DNA of 64,000 nucleotides from Agaricus subrufescens (Eukaryota > Basidiomycota > Agaricomycetes > Agaricales > Agaricaceae): assembly GCA_029945375.1 (NCBI GenBank), contig CM057060.1, positions 992,001 to 1,056,000 on the forward strand, read 5' to 3'. Both the position numbers and the translations under genes were made by a program. The notes under the pieces were generated by a model. That model was given only the letters and a program-made list of their open reading frames with translations, searched no databases and had not been told where the DNA came from. Below are positions 1-11,782 of this stretch, piece after piece. The stretch's first letter is position 1, and each line of letters begins with the position of its first letter.

Positions 1-161
1 TCATAAATCATAATGCACTGGGCCGGTGTCACAGTAAACCACGTGTCTCGTCGAGTAAATAGCTTTTGTGCTTGTCATAAACATGGAAAAGTTCAAAAAG
101 TGGCAAAAAGCTGACAAGCTGATTGCTCACTTGCTGATGGATCAGATCTGCTTAACATCAT
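1..161. other. 3' flank of the DUF726 gene, window edge
   Basis: No gene is recognisable here. The stretch lies downstream of the minus-strand DUF726 gene and carries a CCACGTGT E-box-like hexamer near base 40. The short plus-strand open frame beginning in it runs antisense to the last exon of that gene and looks like a shadow. Confidence 0.4.
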
Positions 162-2041
162 CTATGATTCGGATGCTATTTCTGGCTCTGGCATTTGTTT
201 TTCGGCAACATGCACCTGAACTTCGACCTCGCTCTGGACAATTCCTCGTGCATGGCATGCCTCCAGATATTTTCCAACCATCCCCCGCCACACGATGTGC
301 CCCGTTACTTCCTCGCAATGCACATTCTCCACTCCCTGCACTTCCACCGCACCTAGCCCAGCTACCCACCAGCTGGCGTCGGATGCCCGGGAGAGGACGG
401 CCAAAACATAGTCGTTGTCCGCATACCCATTGATCACTCTCCCCGCTGTCACTCTTCGTATTTTGGCCCATACTTTCGGATCGGCAGTCACCGGTGTACC
501 AAACATAAAGGCGTCCTCAACAAGGCCGAATGATTCGGACACCGGAAGCCCGGCAAGATACCGCAGAGCTTCAAAAATGACAAGAGAGCCAAGCGAATAA
601 CCAACCAGAGTTACCGGCCTGTTACCGAAAGCTCGCTTGACCAGTAGGGCGCCCAATACCGCGCCCGTCTTGATGGCCAAGGCCCTGGCGTTCATCCACG
701 GATTATCTGTTACCAGTCAGACCAGCGGTTTTGTGTGACATACTATTAGACTTGCCCATGATTTCCCCGACTTTCACAAGTGCCATCGGCGATAGCGCAC
801 TCATCAGACTCGCCAACATCGTTCTACGAATGATTTCTGCCTTCACATATTTCATGACATTGGAGGTAATCAGTTGATACAGCGCGTCCGACAGTTTCTT
901 CAAGGCATCCATTTCCTGTCAACGAGTCAGGAAAAACGTTGTTCTATGCCACTAGAAGATGTGCCACCTTACCCATTGCAGTGCGAATGTATCATCACCT
1001 TCGAATATAGTCCATGGCGCGGTCACGTCCTTCTCCTCAGCCAGCCACCCACTTATGCACAATCTTACCCCAAGAGTTTCTTCCCCTTCCCTTGTTTTGA
1101 CAGGCACTACATCCAGATTTTGCACCTCGCGCGTGTGCCGTTGAATCATGTCAGCGGTGGATTTAGCACCGTATGCTCCAAACAGCATCCCACAAACCAA
1201 GGAAGATCCAGCCAGCCCGCTAGCCATCAATCCTGCTGTTGTCCCTGCGATACCAAACCATCCAAGTACAGATGTCACCCCTGCGCCAACAAGAGGGGCT
1301 GCCAGTCCTCCTGAGACACCAACTAGTACCCCTCCCGCCACTGCTCCTATACCGATACTTGCGAGTCGCATCATCCTCCCGTTGTCAGCATGCATCGTTT
1401 TCGTTTCTTCAGTATGAGCTTGAGCCTCTGATACCGCCCACTCCGGATTCTTTAGCGTTCGCACAATGGATTGTTCGTTCACCATAATTCTTGGTTGAAA
1501 TTGCGTCAAGAAAGCACGCGTATAGGCCGAGTACTGTTTAGTTGTGGTGATATGGAGAAATAGGATAGTCGTGAAAAGTTTATTGACGGCCTCGTCATTC
1601 GGCATATCTGCTAATCCCTTTGTCGAAGTATCAGTAGTTTCGTCAATAGTTGGACATTTTTCTGTTGAATATGATTAATGAGTCCGAACCTTATGCAGAG
1701 ATAAATCACGTACCACTCTCCTCATCTTCAGAGAGCTTGCACACGGCCCAGGCTTTCCGCAAAAGATCCTGTGACCATTGGTTTAAGGCTCCGATTACTT
1801 GTTGCCTTCTCGCCTCCTTAATGTCAACCGCAAGGTCTGACAAGTCGCACTCCATCCGTGCATATAATTCATGAGTATTTCTAAAGACCGCAAGTTTGCG
1901 GATAAAGTGTTGAAACACTATGTCCTTTTCTTCATTTGAGAGCTCCTTCGGAGGCATTATTTGCTGTAGATCAGTGGCCATGGTGACGGCGGGAAGAAAA
2001 CTGAGATGTTGTTCAACTCCACTAGAGAGACACGGCATCAT
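162..2041 (-). CDS. DUF726/TMCO4-family alpha/beta hydrolase-like membrane protein
   Basis: At least four exons are readable. The first (2041-1707) is a helical N-terminus. The second (about 1605-952) holds a long Gly/Ala-rich hydrophobic stretch that should cross or insert in the membrane, then the family sequence ending DDTFALQW. The third (912-about 730) reads LITSNVMKYVKAEIIRR. The last (about 695-162) carries the nucleophile elbow GYSLGS, an Asp in YADNDY and a His in GHIVWRG, which fit a Ser-Asp-His triad. This order is typical of DUF726, the TMCO4 family; the yeast member Mil1 binds the AP-1 adaptor, so a Golgi/endosome role is possible but inferred. The start could instead be the ATG at 1981 (MATDLQQ), 20 residues downstream. 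The substrate is unknown. Confidence 0.82.
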
Positions 2042-2230
2042 CGTTACTATTTTTGGACGCGCTGTCTGCCTATCTAACGATCGGAGCTGAAGTGCAGCCT
2101 ACTATCTGAATAAAGTTTTACACTAATGAGCATCACTCAACTGCAAAGCGAAAGCGAAAGCGCGCCTGCACAGAAAAAGTCCTCAGATTATAAAATGTCC
2201 AAAGAAGGTATCATAAGGTACGTTGCTAAC

Positions 2231-3618
2231 TTATTGACCACCAGCTAGATCACCAATGCCCTGAGAATTACATAAGGTCATCGATACATAGCTAAAAAGT
2301 ATCAACGCCACTTACAGGTATTTGACTTGGATCAATGGGGCAAGGGAAATTGAGAGTGTTGGAGATCGTCGGACTGACAAAGACGAATAATATGCCGACA
2401 TCAGGCTACAGCACCGACAAGCTCATCAGCATACTGGCCCTGAAGATAAGAAAGGGTTAAGACTCACAGTAATCTTATAATCGATATTGAGATTTTGCTT
2501 GGCACTGCATTTTCTGACGAAGTCGGAAAGGACTTGGCCTCCTGGATCCTGGGACGTGGTGTATTGGATGTGGAAAGGGAAGTGCCACTCAGTGCGAGTG
2601 TGAGCCGGGAACTTGATGTCGGTGGCATTTCCACCGCCTATTGGCACCTTGTTGATAGGATAGGTCAACTAAGACAACAGTGTGAGAGGCTGATGTTTCG
2701 AGTTGAAGAAAAGAGGCCTATACCTGCGCATCTATTTTTTTAAGATTGACAGAAAATGAGTTGGGATTGTCAACTCTGGGAGGTCGATGAGTACGTGTGC
2801 TCGATATTAAAAGAAGGCCGTACGTGATATTTAATGCAAGGTTAATTTCGAAAGAAACGCCACCCGTTGAGTCTGGTGAAACAGTAAACTGTATCATAGA
2901 TAAGTTCATTCTGCTGGCAAGTATCTTGAAAAGAACTTACGGGGCTGCTGCCACCGGAAACGGGCGTAACGCTGCCAATAGTGACTGCAGGTGGCCTTAC
3001 CCACTTGAGATAGTTGTCTTGTCATCATAGGGAAGGATGACAACGGGAGATGGCTTACCAGGAGAAAGGCCAATATTATGCTCACAACCAGGAAAACAGT
3101 GGTCATGAGGGTACAGAAGAAGAATCGACAAAAGCAACGTCCTCGTCCTCCCTATACAAAGTTCAACTTCCTAGCAAAGGTCGATAGCACTGGAACGCAC
3201 CTTGGTCCACAGTCCCCTTCGACTGTCATACCTATATTGCCTCATCAGACTTGCGGTTCTGTAAGATCAGAGGATATGATGAGGAGCTAGAATGAAATAG
3301 TCACTCGACTCACTTCTTCACTGGTGCTTTTGGGAGAGTAGAGGCTGGTGGATAAGTGTCCTGCCTCCGGTGTAAGGTCCCTGTACTCTTGTGCGTCGGT
3401 CGGCGCTGGGGTCCCTGACCCAGATCATCGGTAGATTCGGCGGCCCCTTGCATTCCCGTGTCGTAGCCACTCTGGTCATATGTGGGATGAGAGGGTTGGG
3501 AGTATGGATTGTAGTGAAAATTATTGTAGTTGTAGGCAGGCTGGTTGTAGTTTGCATCCGGGTAAGCTCCATATTGGTTGCCAGCACCTTCAGGGTAGTA
3601 GGGGTCTCGGTAAGACAT
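2231..3618 (-). CDS. LEA2-domain single-pass membrane protein
   Basis: The first exon (3618 to about 3313) encodes a Tyr/Asn/Pro-rich cytosolic tail beginning MSYRDPYYPEG. A 31-nt micro-exon gives RYDSRRGLWTKG. The next reads GGRGRCFCRFFFCTL and runs straight into a hydrophobic span, TTVFLVVSIILAFLLVS. The basic and Cys-rich stretch just before the membrane segment, followed by an extracytosolic beta-rich domain with NIDYKIT and VSPTISNTLNFPCPIDPS, is the pattern of fungal late-embryogenesis-abundant type 2 (LEA14-like) proteins. The last exon adds GIGDLAGGQ and stops at 2231. The family is seen at the plasma membrane or cell envelope in fungi; its molecular role is unknown. Several introns are only about 50 nt long. 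Confidence 0.78.
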
Positions 3619-3834
3619 AGCGGGGATGGTAGATACGTAGTTGTGACGGCAAGGTGGTGGTGGGGGGATCAGATGGCTCAGAGTGACATTGGTAAGTAGA
3701 AAGCCGCAGTCCGCAGCGGCCCTGACCGATATCGGCGCGACGCACTGCTTTCGATCAATGGCAGTCTATTATTATCTCCCGGCGCAACATATTATGACAA
3801 TAACATTCAATGTAATGGCTGTATAGACAACGTA

Positions 3835-5315
3835 TCAACCGTAACCAGCTCCAGATGAGGGAGCAGCATTCGGCTGCCAAGTCCGCGTTGTACGCTGATG
3901 ACTGTTTCCTGCCCTAGGAAAGAAGCGTTGAGGCCCATGGGACGTCGATGGTTGCAGTCGAGCAGTTTCGGCACTCTGTGCAGGTACAAAGCGGCGTCCC
4001 AGAGGCATATGGTTTCTGGAACTAGCGGGAAATTGTGCAGGAGTACCGAGCCTAGCTTGTGGTACGGGTGGAGGACCCATGCCTTCTGAGCCAGTATTTG
4101 GCGGTCTTACAGTATGACGGATTGTTCCAGATGTTGGTTGGGCATTCTGTGCCTGGGATATGGTTATCGTAGGACTGGTATGAATTACATTCGAGACTTG
4201 TTGTGTTCGTGTCAAGAGAGATCCGGGGGCGCGAGCCGTTTCCGGTGGGATATATGCGTACTCCCTAAGCCAAAAGACATACTCAAAGCTTATATGATAT
4301 GATAACAGATGACACAAACCTTATCTGTCGCGACATTGGGCGCGAAATTCCCTGGAGGTTAGCATGCGGTTTTTGGGACGGTTGCAAGGAAGCAACACGC
4401 TGTAGATCATCTTTCGGCTGCGCCCAGCCAGGCGTATGTTGTCCCGCGGGAAGGGTGAGGCGAGTTGGTGTGGAAAGATGTTGAGGGGAGCTTGAATGCG
4501 TTCGAGGGCGGGTCGAAGGGTAACCGTATCTGCAAGATTCAGACAATCGTTCCAGTCATTAAAAACCGCCGTAGAATTACTGATATGCAGATGCCTCCAA
4601 AGGGCGTTTCCCGTTCCCATTCGTTACCTCATTTTGCGCATTTATTTCCTCTGTGCTAGTGAAAGTAGAGTATCCGAATTGTTGCTTCATTTGTTCAATC
4701 TCTTGAGCTAATGCTTGGTTCATGCTACGATGGCTGCCGCATAAGTATATAAATCTTCGCATATCAGAACATAAGACCTCTTCAGTGCCGAGTTATCAGA
4801 GCGCAACTTTTCCACAACGGTGCGGATCTGCTGGTGCCTGGTCCGATAGAACCGAATTTGCCGAGCCATCACTTCTTGTTGGAACTCGGGAAGCCTGAGA
4901 TAAGGTACATGATATCGAGGAAGCCCGTACCTTGGCAGCAATGATGACGGAGTCCAAGGCCGAAGGTATTGACTTGAACCAATCCGACATGGGAGCATCG
5001 AGCTGCAGGCAAAGAGTATGTCACTGGTACGAAGAGTTGGCTGGATTTGGAGAACCTCTCGCTGCAGAGCTACGACCAAAATTCCAGTTGCACTGCAAGA
5101 TACGCAGCTTTGATCGGGACCTGGAGCCCAGTCGAAAAGAGACCCAAAATCAGATAGGATAGGCACAGACTGAGATGGTTGTTGCATATGATGTGACCGC
5201 ATTCGGTGAGCCAGAAGGGTATGGCCTTCCCTGGTTCTGAAGTATAGGGTAGATGGCATTTTGCACAGCTCACAAACTCCCAGAAATCGACATCCGTGAG
5301 AGGGTCAGAGGCCAT
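3835..5315 (-). CDS. RING-type protein resembling HEI10/Zip3 (meiotic crossover E3 family)
   Basis: The N-terminus reads FWEFVSCAKCHLPY, then WLTECGHIICNNHL, and after an intron CVSCSATGIL. This gives the spacing C-x2-C, C-x-H-x2-C-x2-H, C-x2-C, the variant RING of the HEI10/RNF212/Zip3 family rather than a classical C3HC4. It is followed by MSDWFKSIPSALDSVIIAAK, a helical stretch FQQEVMARQIRFYR, and a predicted coiled coil reaching about 4600. The C-terminal part (4317-3835) is Pro/Ser/Arg-rich and disordered, ending SSGAGYG. This order (RING, coiled coil, disordered tail) is that of SUMO/ubiquitin ligases marking crossover sites on the synaptonemal complex. The meiotic role is inferred from architecture. 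It diverges from the JmjC gene, with 135 bp between the starts. Confidence 0.6.
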
Positions 5316-5450
5316 GGGGAGGAGGTAAGCTGGAAGAGTGGCTCGAAAGCCTAACGGCCATGTTCTCTAACACGCACACGTGATTGATTTAGCACCCGCT
5401 GCCTTGCTTTTTAGCCAAGTTGCTCCCGTAAACCCGCCACATTCACCTCC
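5316..5450. promoter_or_regulatory. Divergent promoter between the RING gene and the JmjC gene
   Basis: Only 135 bp separate the two start codons. It holds the E-box ACACGTGATTG near 5376, which contains CACGTG and the half site CACGTGA found in other divergent spacers of this window. Confidence 0.5.
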
Positions 5451-8400
5451 ATGACCATCTCAACCAGGGAGTGGTCACTTGAGTGGCTGCTCCAGAAATC
5501 GAAGTCCTTCAAGCTTGCTCGCCGTATTCCCTGCACTTCTAAAAACCTGGACGACGTGATTGAGCAGTACGAGGAAACCGATGTCCCTTTGGTCATAGAA
5601 GGATGGCATCATGCTCCCCATTGGCCAAAAGCAATCTTCACCATGGAACACTGTCGACAATTTTTTCAAAGTGAGAACAAGGGTGAGTCGACAGAGCTCA
5701 TCAAAAGACGCCTCCCATAATTTTGATGTCAACTACAGAAATAAGTGTTCGCAACGTACACTCACGCTCTGACATGTTTATGGCTTTCGACGATTTCCTC
5801 GAGAGCTCACGTACAACCTCAATGTTCGCGGCAGCTGAAGGCATTTATCTGATCTATCTTTCCCTCGACAATGATGCAAATACTGTGTTACAGAGACGCA
5901 ACGCTTGTATGGAAAGGATATTGAATGTCCCCGAGAATGGGAAGACTGGCTCTTGAACGATGGCGTTATTCCCGCGCAGCTGCTACCAGGAGGTCGTAAC
6001 GACCTTTTAGCTCAAAGGCCACGAATGGTAAGCCTGTCTTTTTTCTGGTCTTGGAGATAGCTAATTTTTCCAAAGAACGGTCGGCCGGATGTTGAAACAT
6101 TGATGTGTTACTTTGGTGTCGGTGATACCTACACACCCTGTCACAAAGATCTGTGCGCGTCATCTGGCCAGAATCTCATGTGTTACACCGAGCACGGAAG
6201 TTCGTCTTTCTGGTTCATGACAAAAGGTTCAGATTGTTCCAAGGTCGCTAATTATTTCCACAAGATGAAGGATGAACTCGACCATGAAACACGCGTGATG
6301 TCACTCTCCGACTTGGAACATGCTCCCTTCGACATCTATATCATAGAGCAGAAACTTGGAGACTTGGTTCTGGTCCCCCCTCGAAGTTGTCATCAGGTCG
6401 TCAATTCCGGAAAGATGTCAGTTAAAATGTCCTGGTCCCGAATGACGCTACTCGGATTGGCTGCGGCTTTTTATCACGAATTACCCCTTTATCGCAGGTA
6501 GAAGCTTATTCCCTCCTTGCTCCTTGGCTACGGCTGATTTTTGTAGGGTCTGTCGTGCTGAGACGTACCAAATAAGAAGCACCATCTATTATGTGCTTGC
6601 TGAATACACTGCAAAGCTGAAAACTTTCATCACCAAACCATTCAGTCCGATCCAAAAGGATGTTCTTACGGACCGTCTTGTACAAGTGTTGCGACTTTAC
6701 GACCATATTTTGATTGAAGAATATTCCCCGCGCGGCGATTTCACCGAAGCACGCAAGCCCCGATCCGAGGAGAGAGAGAGAGAATCACTGGAGCAAAGTT
6801 CTGGATTAGCGGATCACTTTCAAATGTGCGACTTTTGTGGGGCTGATATATTCCAAAGTTATTTTCGATGCTCCAAATCCAGTGGCCCTGAATCAGGTAC
6901 TATCATCTGTTCTGGGTGCTACGCGGAGGGTCGAACGTGTGCTTGCGAACATATGGAACCAAAGCAACGTCAAAAATTCAGCACTCTTTTGTCTGCCCGA
7001 TGGGAAGCCTTGGAAGCGCTCAAAGATACGGGGTACTCGATTGACGAATTCGAAGGCTCAGAAACGCAAAAAGAACAGAAATCGTTAGTGACCAATATTT
7101 GTTTCAAGTTTGTCCCTCTACTTATTCTCTCCTACAGTTTTTTTGCCAAGGTACACACACGCAGTGTCTTCCAAGCCGCGATGTTAGTCCACCAAATGAG
7201 ACTAAGAAACAAGACGGTACATCTCACAAAAGTCACGCCTGTATAACCACTGAGATTATTACATAGCGGCAATCCCGAACGTGTCGGTCCAGTACGGACT
7301 CGCATTCAGTATCCTCAAATTGGGCTATCTCGTGCAAGAAATGTCACTCTTCCAAGTGCTTCTCCCACCTCATTAGTTTGTCCCATATGCACAGTATCCC
7401 TGCCTTGTTTCTTATCGAGCAAGACAAGGACCATGTGGCGTATCATTTGAAACACACGGCTAAATTTCCGGACTACACAATCAAGGCAAAATTATTTTTG
7501 AGGGACCAGGCAGAGAAACCGTCAAGCACCCCCGACTTTGATGTTCAACTGGTGTATAACGCCTCAGAATTTCCCCTCTGTCAACCCGCCAACAGTGCCC
7601 ATACCAAGATTGGTTGGTATGATCGAGTGCTACAGGTACCAAAGGCGAAATATAAAGAGCAAAAGCGCCAGCCACAGCCAATTAGCTCAACAGGACCCGA
7701 GTCGGATGACGAGGTTGACGACGAGTTCAGTAGTCCCAGGCACTCCCGTTCTCCTACGAACAGCTCTCAAAGGAGTATGAAAAATAATGCATATGTCGAT
7801 ATCAAATCTAGGACGTCCGCAGGTCCTTCGGGAAGTCGGTATCAAGAAATGTCAATTTCACCCCTAACCATTGGCTCTGAAGAATCCGACACTGATGATA
7901 TGCCACTGGTTCGTGAAGAATTTCTCTAAAATTTTTTACTCTTAATGTTTATTTTATTCTTTTGGTTTCAGCAAAGGCACCTTGAAAAGGTGTCCAAGAG
8001 GAAGTTGGCCGACGAATCACTGGCGAGGATCGATGTGGAGCCTACATCTTCTGCTAGTACATCAGTGAAAAGGCCACAGAAGTTCAAATCAGTTGATCCT
8101 AGTGGCGATAGCACTATCTTTGCTGCCGTTGATCGTATTGGTCCTCCACGAAAGAAGCGACGCCAAGAATCTGAACCGCAAGGCAAAGGTCCACAAAACA
8201 AGGAGTCGCAAAGCAAAGAAGCGCAAAGCAAAGAATCGCAAAATAAAGAATCGCAGAGCAAAGGACCGCAAAGCAAAGAGCCACCAAGCAAAGAGCCACT
8301 GAACAGGCCCACAACGGACACGAGTAAACAGAGAAAGGATAGACCCTTCGATTTTGCTGCTTCCCTTGGGGCAGCTATCAATCAGGCAGCAGAGAGCGCT

Positions 8401-9230
8401 ACTCGGATGATGAAAGAGCGCAAACACCGCAAAAGCGACGTCGAGGAAGACAGAAAAACAACTCGGCCGAGCGGCGAACCCATCGCAATGCGGCAATCTG
8501 TACTAAAATTGAGTGAAGAAAAGTCACCGTCATTATCGAGTCTCAAAAAACCCGCTCTTGTCAACAGCTCAGACCTGCAAGATACGGTACCATCATCTGT
8601 AGAAGGCCCTATCCTCGTGAACATCGCAGACCTACAGGATGTAATCACAGCCGCAGCAGAACAAGTTGCCAAAAAAATCGTAGAAGGAAATTCTTCGACT
8701 ATCTCGTTGGCGACTAAAACTGCAGTTACTATGATGACGAGCTACGCGGCCGCTGGCAAATTTGTACAAGACAACACTCATATAGAGTTTCCTTCCGTAC
8801 GTCTAAAAACAAACCTTATTCGTTAACTTATTTGCGGATCTGCTCAACTCTAAACTTTATTTCTATTTTAGATAAGCCAGTTTAAAGAAGCAATCGTCAA
8901 AGGCTCTAATGACAATTCCACTGGCAAAGGTGAAAAAAAGATTTTTTTTTAACGCATAGCCGTTATGTTTCCTCTCCATTGTTGACACAGTGTTTTTGTA
9001 TAGCATCATCATCATCCATTGATCAACGTCAACCTAAAAGTTTGACAGGGAAACCAGGGGCGCACCCTAGCGACAACCATCACCAGGTTCGCGAAACCAC
9101 CACCATCTCCACTCATTCCTCCTCCTCCATCTCCGCCGCTCAACGGAAACGGCCTTCAACAACCGACCTCCCCTCTCGGGACCAACATGCCAATTCTAAA
9201 AAACGTCGCGTCTTCGAAGATGAAATATAA
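5451..9230 (+). CDS. JmjC-domain protein (2-oxoglutarate/Fe(II) oxygenase, putative chromatin demethylase)
   Basis: Translation starts at MTISTREWSLEWLL. The first exons hold the JmjN-side region DVPLVIEGWHHAPHWP. The JmjC core (about 6090-6500) reads MCYFGVGDTYTPCHKDLC, giving the Fe ligands H-x-D, and GDLVLVPPRSCHQVVNSG, giving the distal His; the Asn and Lys around it suit 2-oxoglutarate binding. A Cys-rich module follows (CDFCGADIF, IICSGCYAEGRTCACEH), then a second Cys cluster CKKCHSSKC near 7345. From about 7650 the protein is disordered and Ser/Lys-rich, with a 5-residue repeat at 8179-8298, and it ends KKRRVFEDEI, a likely nuclear signal. Histone or chromatin demethylation is inferred; the intact iron ligands argue for an active enzyme. 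The methylated target cannot be read from sequence. Confidence 0.8.
8179..8298 (+). repeat. In-frame 15-nt tandem repeat, 8 units, in the JmjC gene
   Basis: Eight 15-nt units encode variants of Q-S/N-K-E-S/P (for example QSKES, QNKES, QSKGP, PSKEP). Because 15 is a multiple of three, the other frames stay open too, and the antisense strand shows matching Leu/Cys-rich pseudo-frames. The unit count may vary between strains. Confidence 0.9.
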
Positions 9231-9764
9231 TACCTCCCATTCGGCAATTTCATTTCCACTTTTTCATGTTAGGTTCGGTAGCGCATACCACCGGCGTTTT
9301 TTTGTTTTTTAAATGAAACTTCTGTAATCAGGTGGAGGTATTGAGTCCTCGGAGCTATACCCACGATTCCGATTTCTCTTACCGCGTATGGTTTTTGTAT
9401 TCACGTAACTTAGTATCCGGGCTAGTATTCACTCAACACATTACTTTTTTTTGTCACTGTATGATATGCACCGGTGTATAAATGTCTAGTTTGTAGCCAA
9501 ATAAAGTCGCGGTCAAGGATGTAAGGAGGGCTGCTTGATTGATGAAGGGAGAAAAAAGTTGTTCAAAGTTGAAATTAGGCCGACTGATAAGGGTATATAT
9601 AAATGGGCATAGAGAGAGCGTTACGTCGCGAAGATCATGTCGTGAGAAAGCCAGAGAAGCTCGATTATACACAGCTAAAACCAAAGCTGAAAGGGTCAAA
9701 GAGCAGGACGAATTTCGTTAAGGGCAAGCAAAAAAAATGAAGAAAAAACAGTCATAGACGACGT
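9231..9764. other. Convergent 3' region between the JmjC and casein kinase genes
   Basis: This 534-bp stretch contains the two 3' untranslated regions. It has T-rich runs (for example near 9298-9310) and no reading frame that resembles a protein. I see no gene or RNA in it. Confidence 0.5.
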
Positions 9765-11676
9765 CTAACAACCGCAAGTGAGAATTCTAAGGAGCGTGTT
9801 TTTCCGGGGTGGTTCGTCCATGTCTTGACCGACGGACACGCCTGTTGGACCAGCCTGAGCACGGACCTGACTGACTGCGGGTGGCACTGTACCAGCATTA
9901 GGTGACATTGGTGACGTGCGAGGATATTGCTGATTATTGAAACTAGCGTTTGCAACATCATATCCTTCATAACCATTAGCAGTAGCATTCGCAAACGGGT
10001 GTGTCCTTGGAGTAGCTGCGGAAACATTAACTTGCGCAGCGGCAGATTGGGGTGTTTGCTGCCCCGTAGCACCAGGAATCAACGCATTAGGTATTTTCCG
10101 TGACTTGGAGCCGTGACGAACGAGGGCCGGAGAGGGAGGGACGACGGGATTTTGCGAACGTCGCCGCTCTTCACGCGTATCACGTTTGCGATCATTTCCC
10201 GACTGCATTTGGTTTAGAACAGCATTTTGGCTCTGTTGCTAGTTTAATAATTAGCCTAAGTGAGTTTGGCAGCAAGCGTGTGATACCTACACCAGGTGTC
10301 GCCTCCCATCCACGCCCCTCTAATATCGAGTTAGAAGAGAAAATAGGGAACAGGAACAAGACCCGTTGACATACCATTGAGTAAGTTCCAATCAAACACT
10401 CCATCATCTACATCTCCATTATTCTTCATAACTTTCGCAAACAGTTCTCTCAAGAAATCATAATCTGGCGTTTCCTCGAACCCGAGCTTGCGGACGTAAT
10501 TCAGATAGATTCCAAACTCCTCTGGAGGACGATTAATCAGCAGACGCGGTTGTAGCGGATGACGTTACATACCAGGGAAGCCTTCACAGAGTTCTTTGAT
10601 GGGAGTCATCTGCTTCTTCTCACCGATCTTTTCGTATTTCTGTTTGTTCGTGGCTGCCTTGAGGCCTTGCCAAGGCAGGCTTCCTCGGAGGAAGTACATG
10701 AAGACATGACCCAGTGATTCTAGGTCATCCCTTCGGGACTGTTCTACACCGGATGAAATAAATGAGGATAGAATGCGATATGCAAGTCACATGGAGTGTA
10801 CCTCGGCCAAGATGTGTGTTAATGCTCATGTATCGCGCGGTGCCGCTAAGACTCTTGCGTTCCCGGTATGGTATGTGCTGCTTTGTTTTCGGATCTCGAT
10901 ACTGCTTGGCCATACCGAAATCGACAACATGGATGACTGCGGACAAATGATGAGAGATAAGTATGATATACCCGAGGCTGATGCTCACTATTGGCTCCCT
11001 TGGTATTTGGGCGGCCTATTAGGAAGTTGTCGGGCTTGATGTCGCGGTATATGAGGTTTTTTTCGTGAATGGTCTGAACACGGGATATCTGGAGGAGCCG
11101 AATAAACAAAAACGCTGTGAAGGGGGACACCGGCACAGACCATTTGGCGGGCAGCCATACAAACAGTCTTGGTGGAAAACTTTCTCCCGCACATGTCAAA
11201 AAGGTCCTCGAGACTTGGGCCGAGCAAATCGATAACCAGGATGTTGTGCAGGCCCTCCTGGCCGAAATGGTATATCTGCGGAATGCCAGCTAGATTTGGC
11301 GGGGATAAGCCAGGGTGAAAGAGGCGCCAGGAGGACAGTACGCACTGCAGCCAGCCAGGATACGGTAGGAGCGGCATTCGTCGCGCAGCTGAGGTGCCTC
11401 GGCCTTGCGAGGTTCCTGGGGGGAGAAATGAGCATAGCAGGGTGGGAAAGCTGCGGGCCACGCACAAACTTGATGGCGACGGTCTGGGAGTTGAGGAGAT
11501 TCGTGCCTGGGGGGAGCCGAGGGAGGGAGGGGATGAGAAGGAGCAGGGGGCGGGGAGGGGGACAGCGGGGGGGGCAGACCTTCGAAGATGACGCCGAAAG
11601 AACCCTCGCCGATCTTGCGGCCGACGCGGTAGTGGATGCCGACGAGGTTTGCGGTGGTGGTGGGGTGCTGGGACAT
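9765..11676 (-). CDS. Casein kinase I, Yck/Cki1-like
   Basis: The kinase domain is complete across about ten short exons. The Gly loop GEGSFG follows [11 protein letters not shown]. The catalytic Lys lies in TVAIKF (after an intron at about 11580-11505). Next come [10 protein letters not shown], the catalytic loop [12 protein letters not shown] (about 11045-11010), [11 protein letters not shown], then [21 protein letters not shown] with the CK1-specific [10 protein letters not shown] in place of APE, and [20 protein letters not shown]. The C-terminal region (10208-9765) is Ser/Pro/Ala-rich and ends ILTCGC. Yeast Yck1/2 and fission yeast Cki1 end in CC that is palmitoylated for plasma-membrane attachment; here the two Cys are split by Gly, so lipid anchoring is inferred. 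The start is 107 bp downstream of the monooxygenase stop. Confidence 0.93.
11546..11574 (+). other. G-run tract able to form a G-quadruplex, in intron 1 of casein kinase I
   Basis: Four G-runs of 5, 4, 5 and 8 bases are separated by loops of 1, 1 and 5 bases on the plus strand, which is the template strand of the kinase gene. It lies in the short intron after the [11 protein letters not shown] exon. A further G-rich stretch extends upstream to about 11503. Confidence 0.6.
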
Positions 11677-11782
11677 GGCGGGGAGAGGGAGGCGAAGGAG
11701 GGGAAGGCCAGCAGAGGCCGGTGGGGAGAGGAACGTGAAAGCGAGGTTGGGCCCCGGAGCCAAACACGGCCACACAGTGTAT

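Noticed and set aside
7968..8496. Leu/Cys-rich and Phe/Ala-rich minus-strand frames
   Set aside because: They mirror the 15-nt repeat of the JmjC gene, which keeps all frames open.
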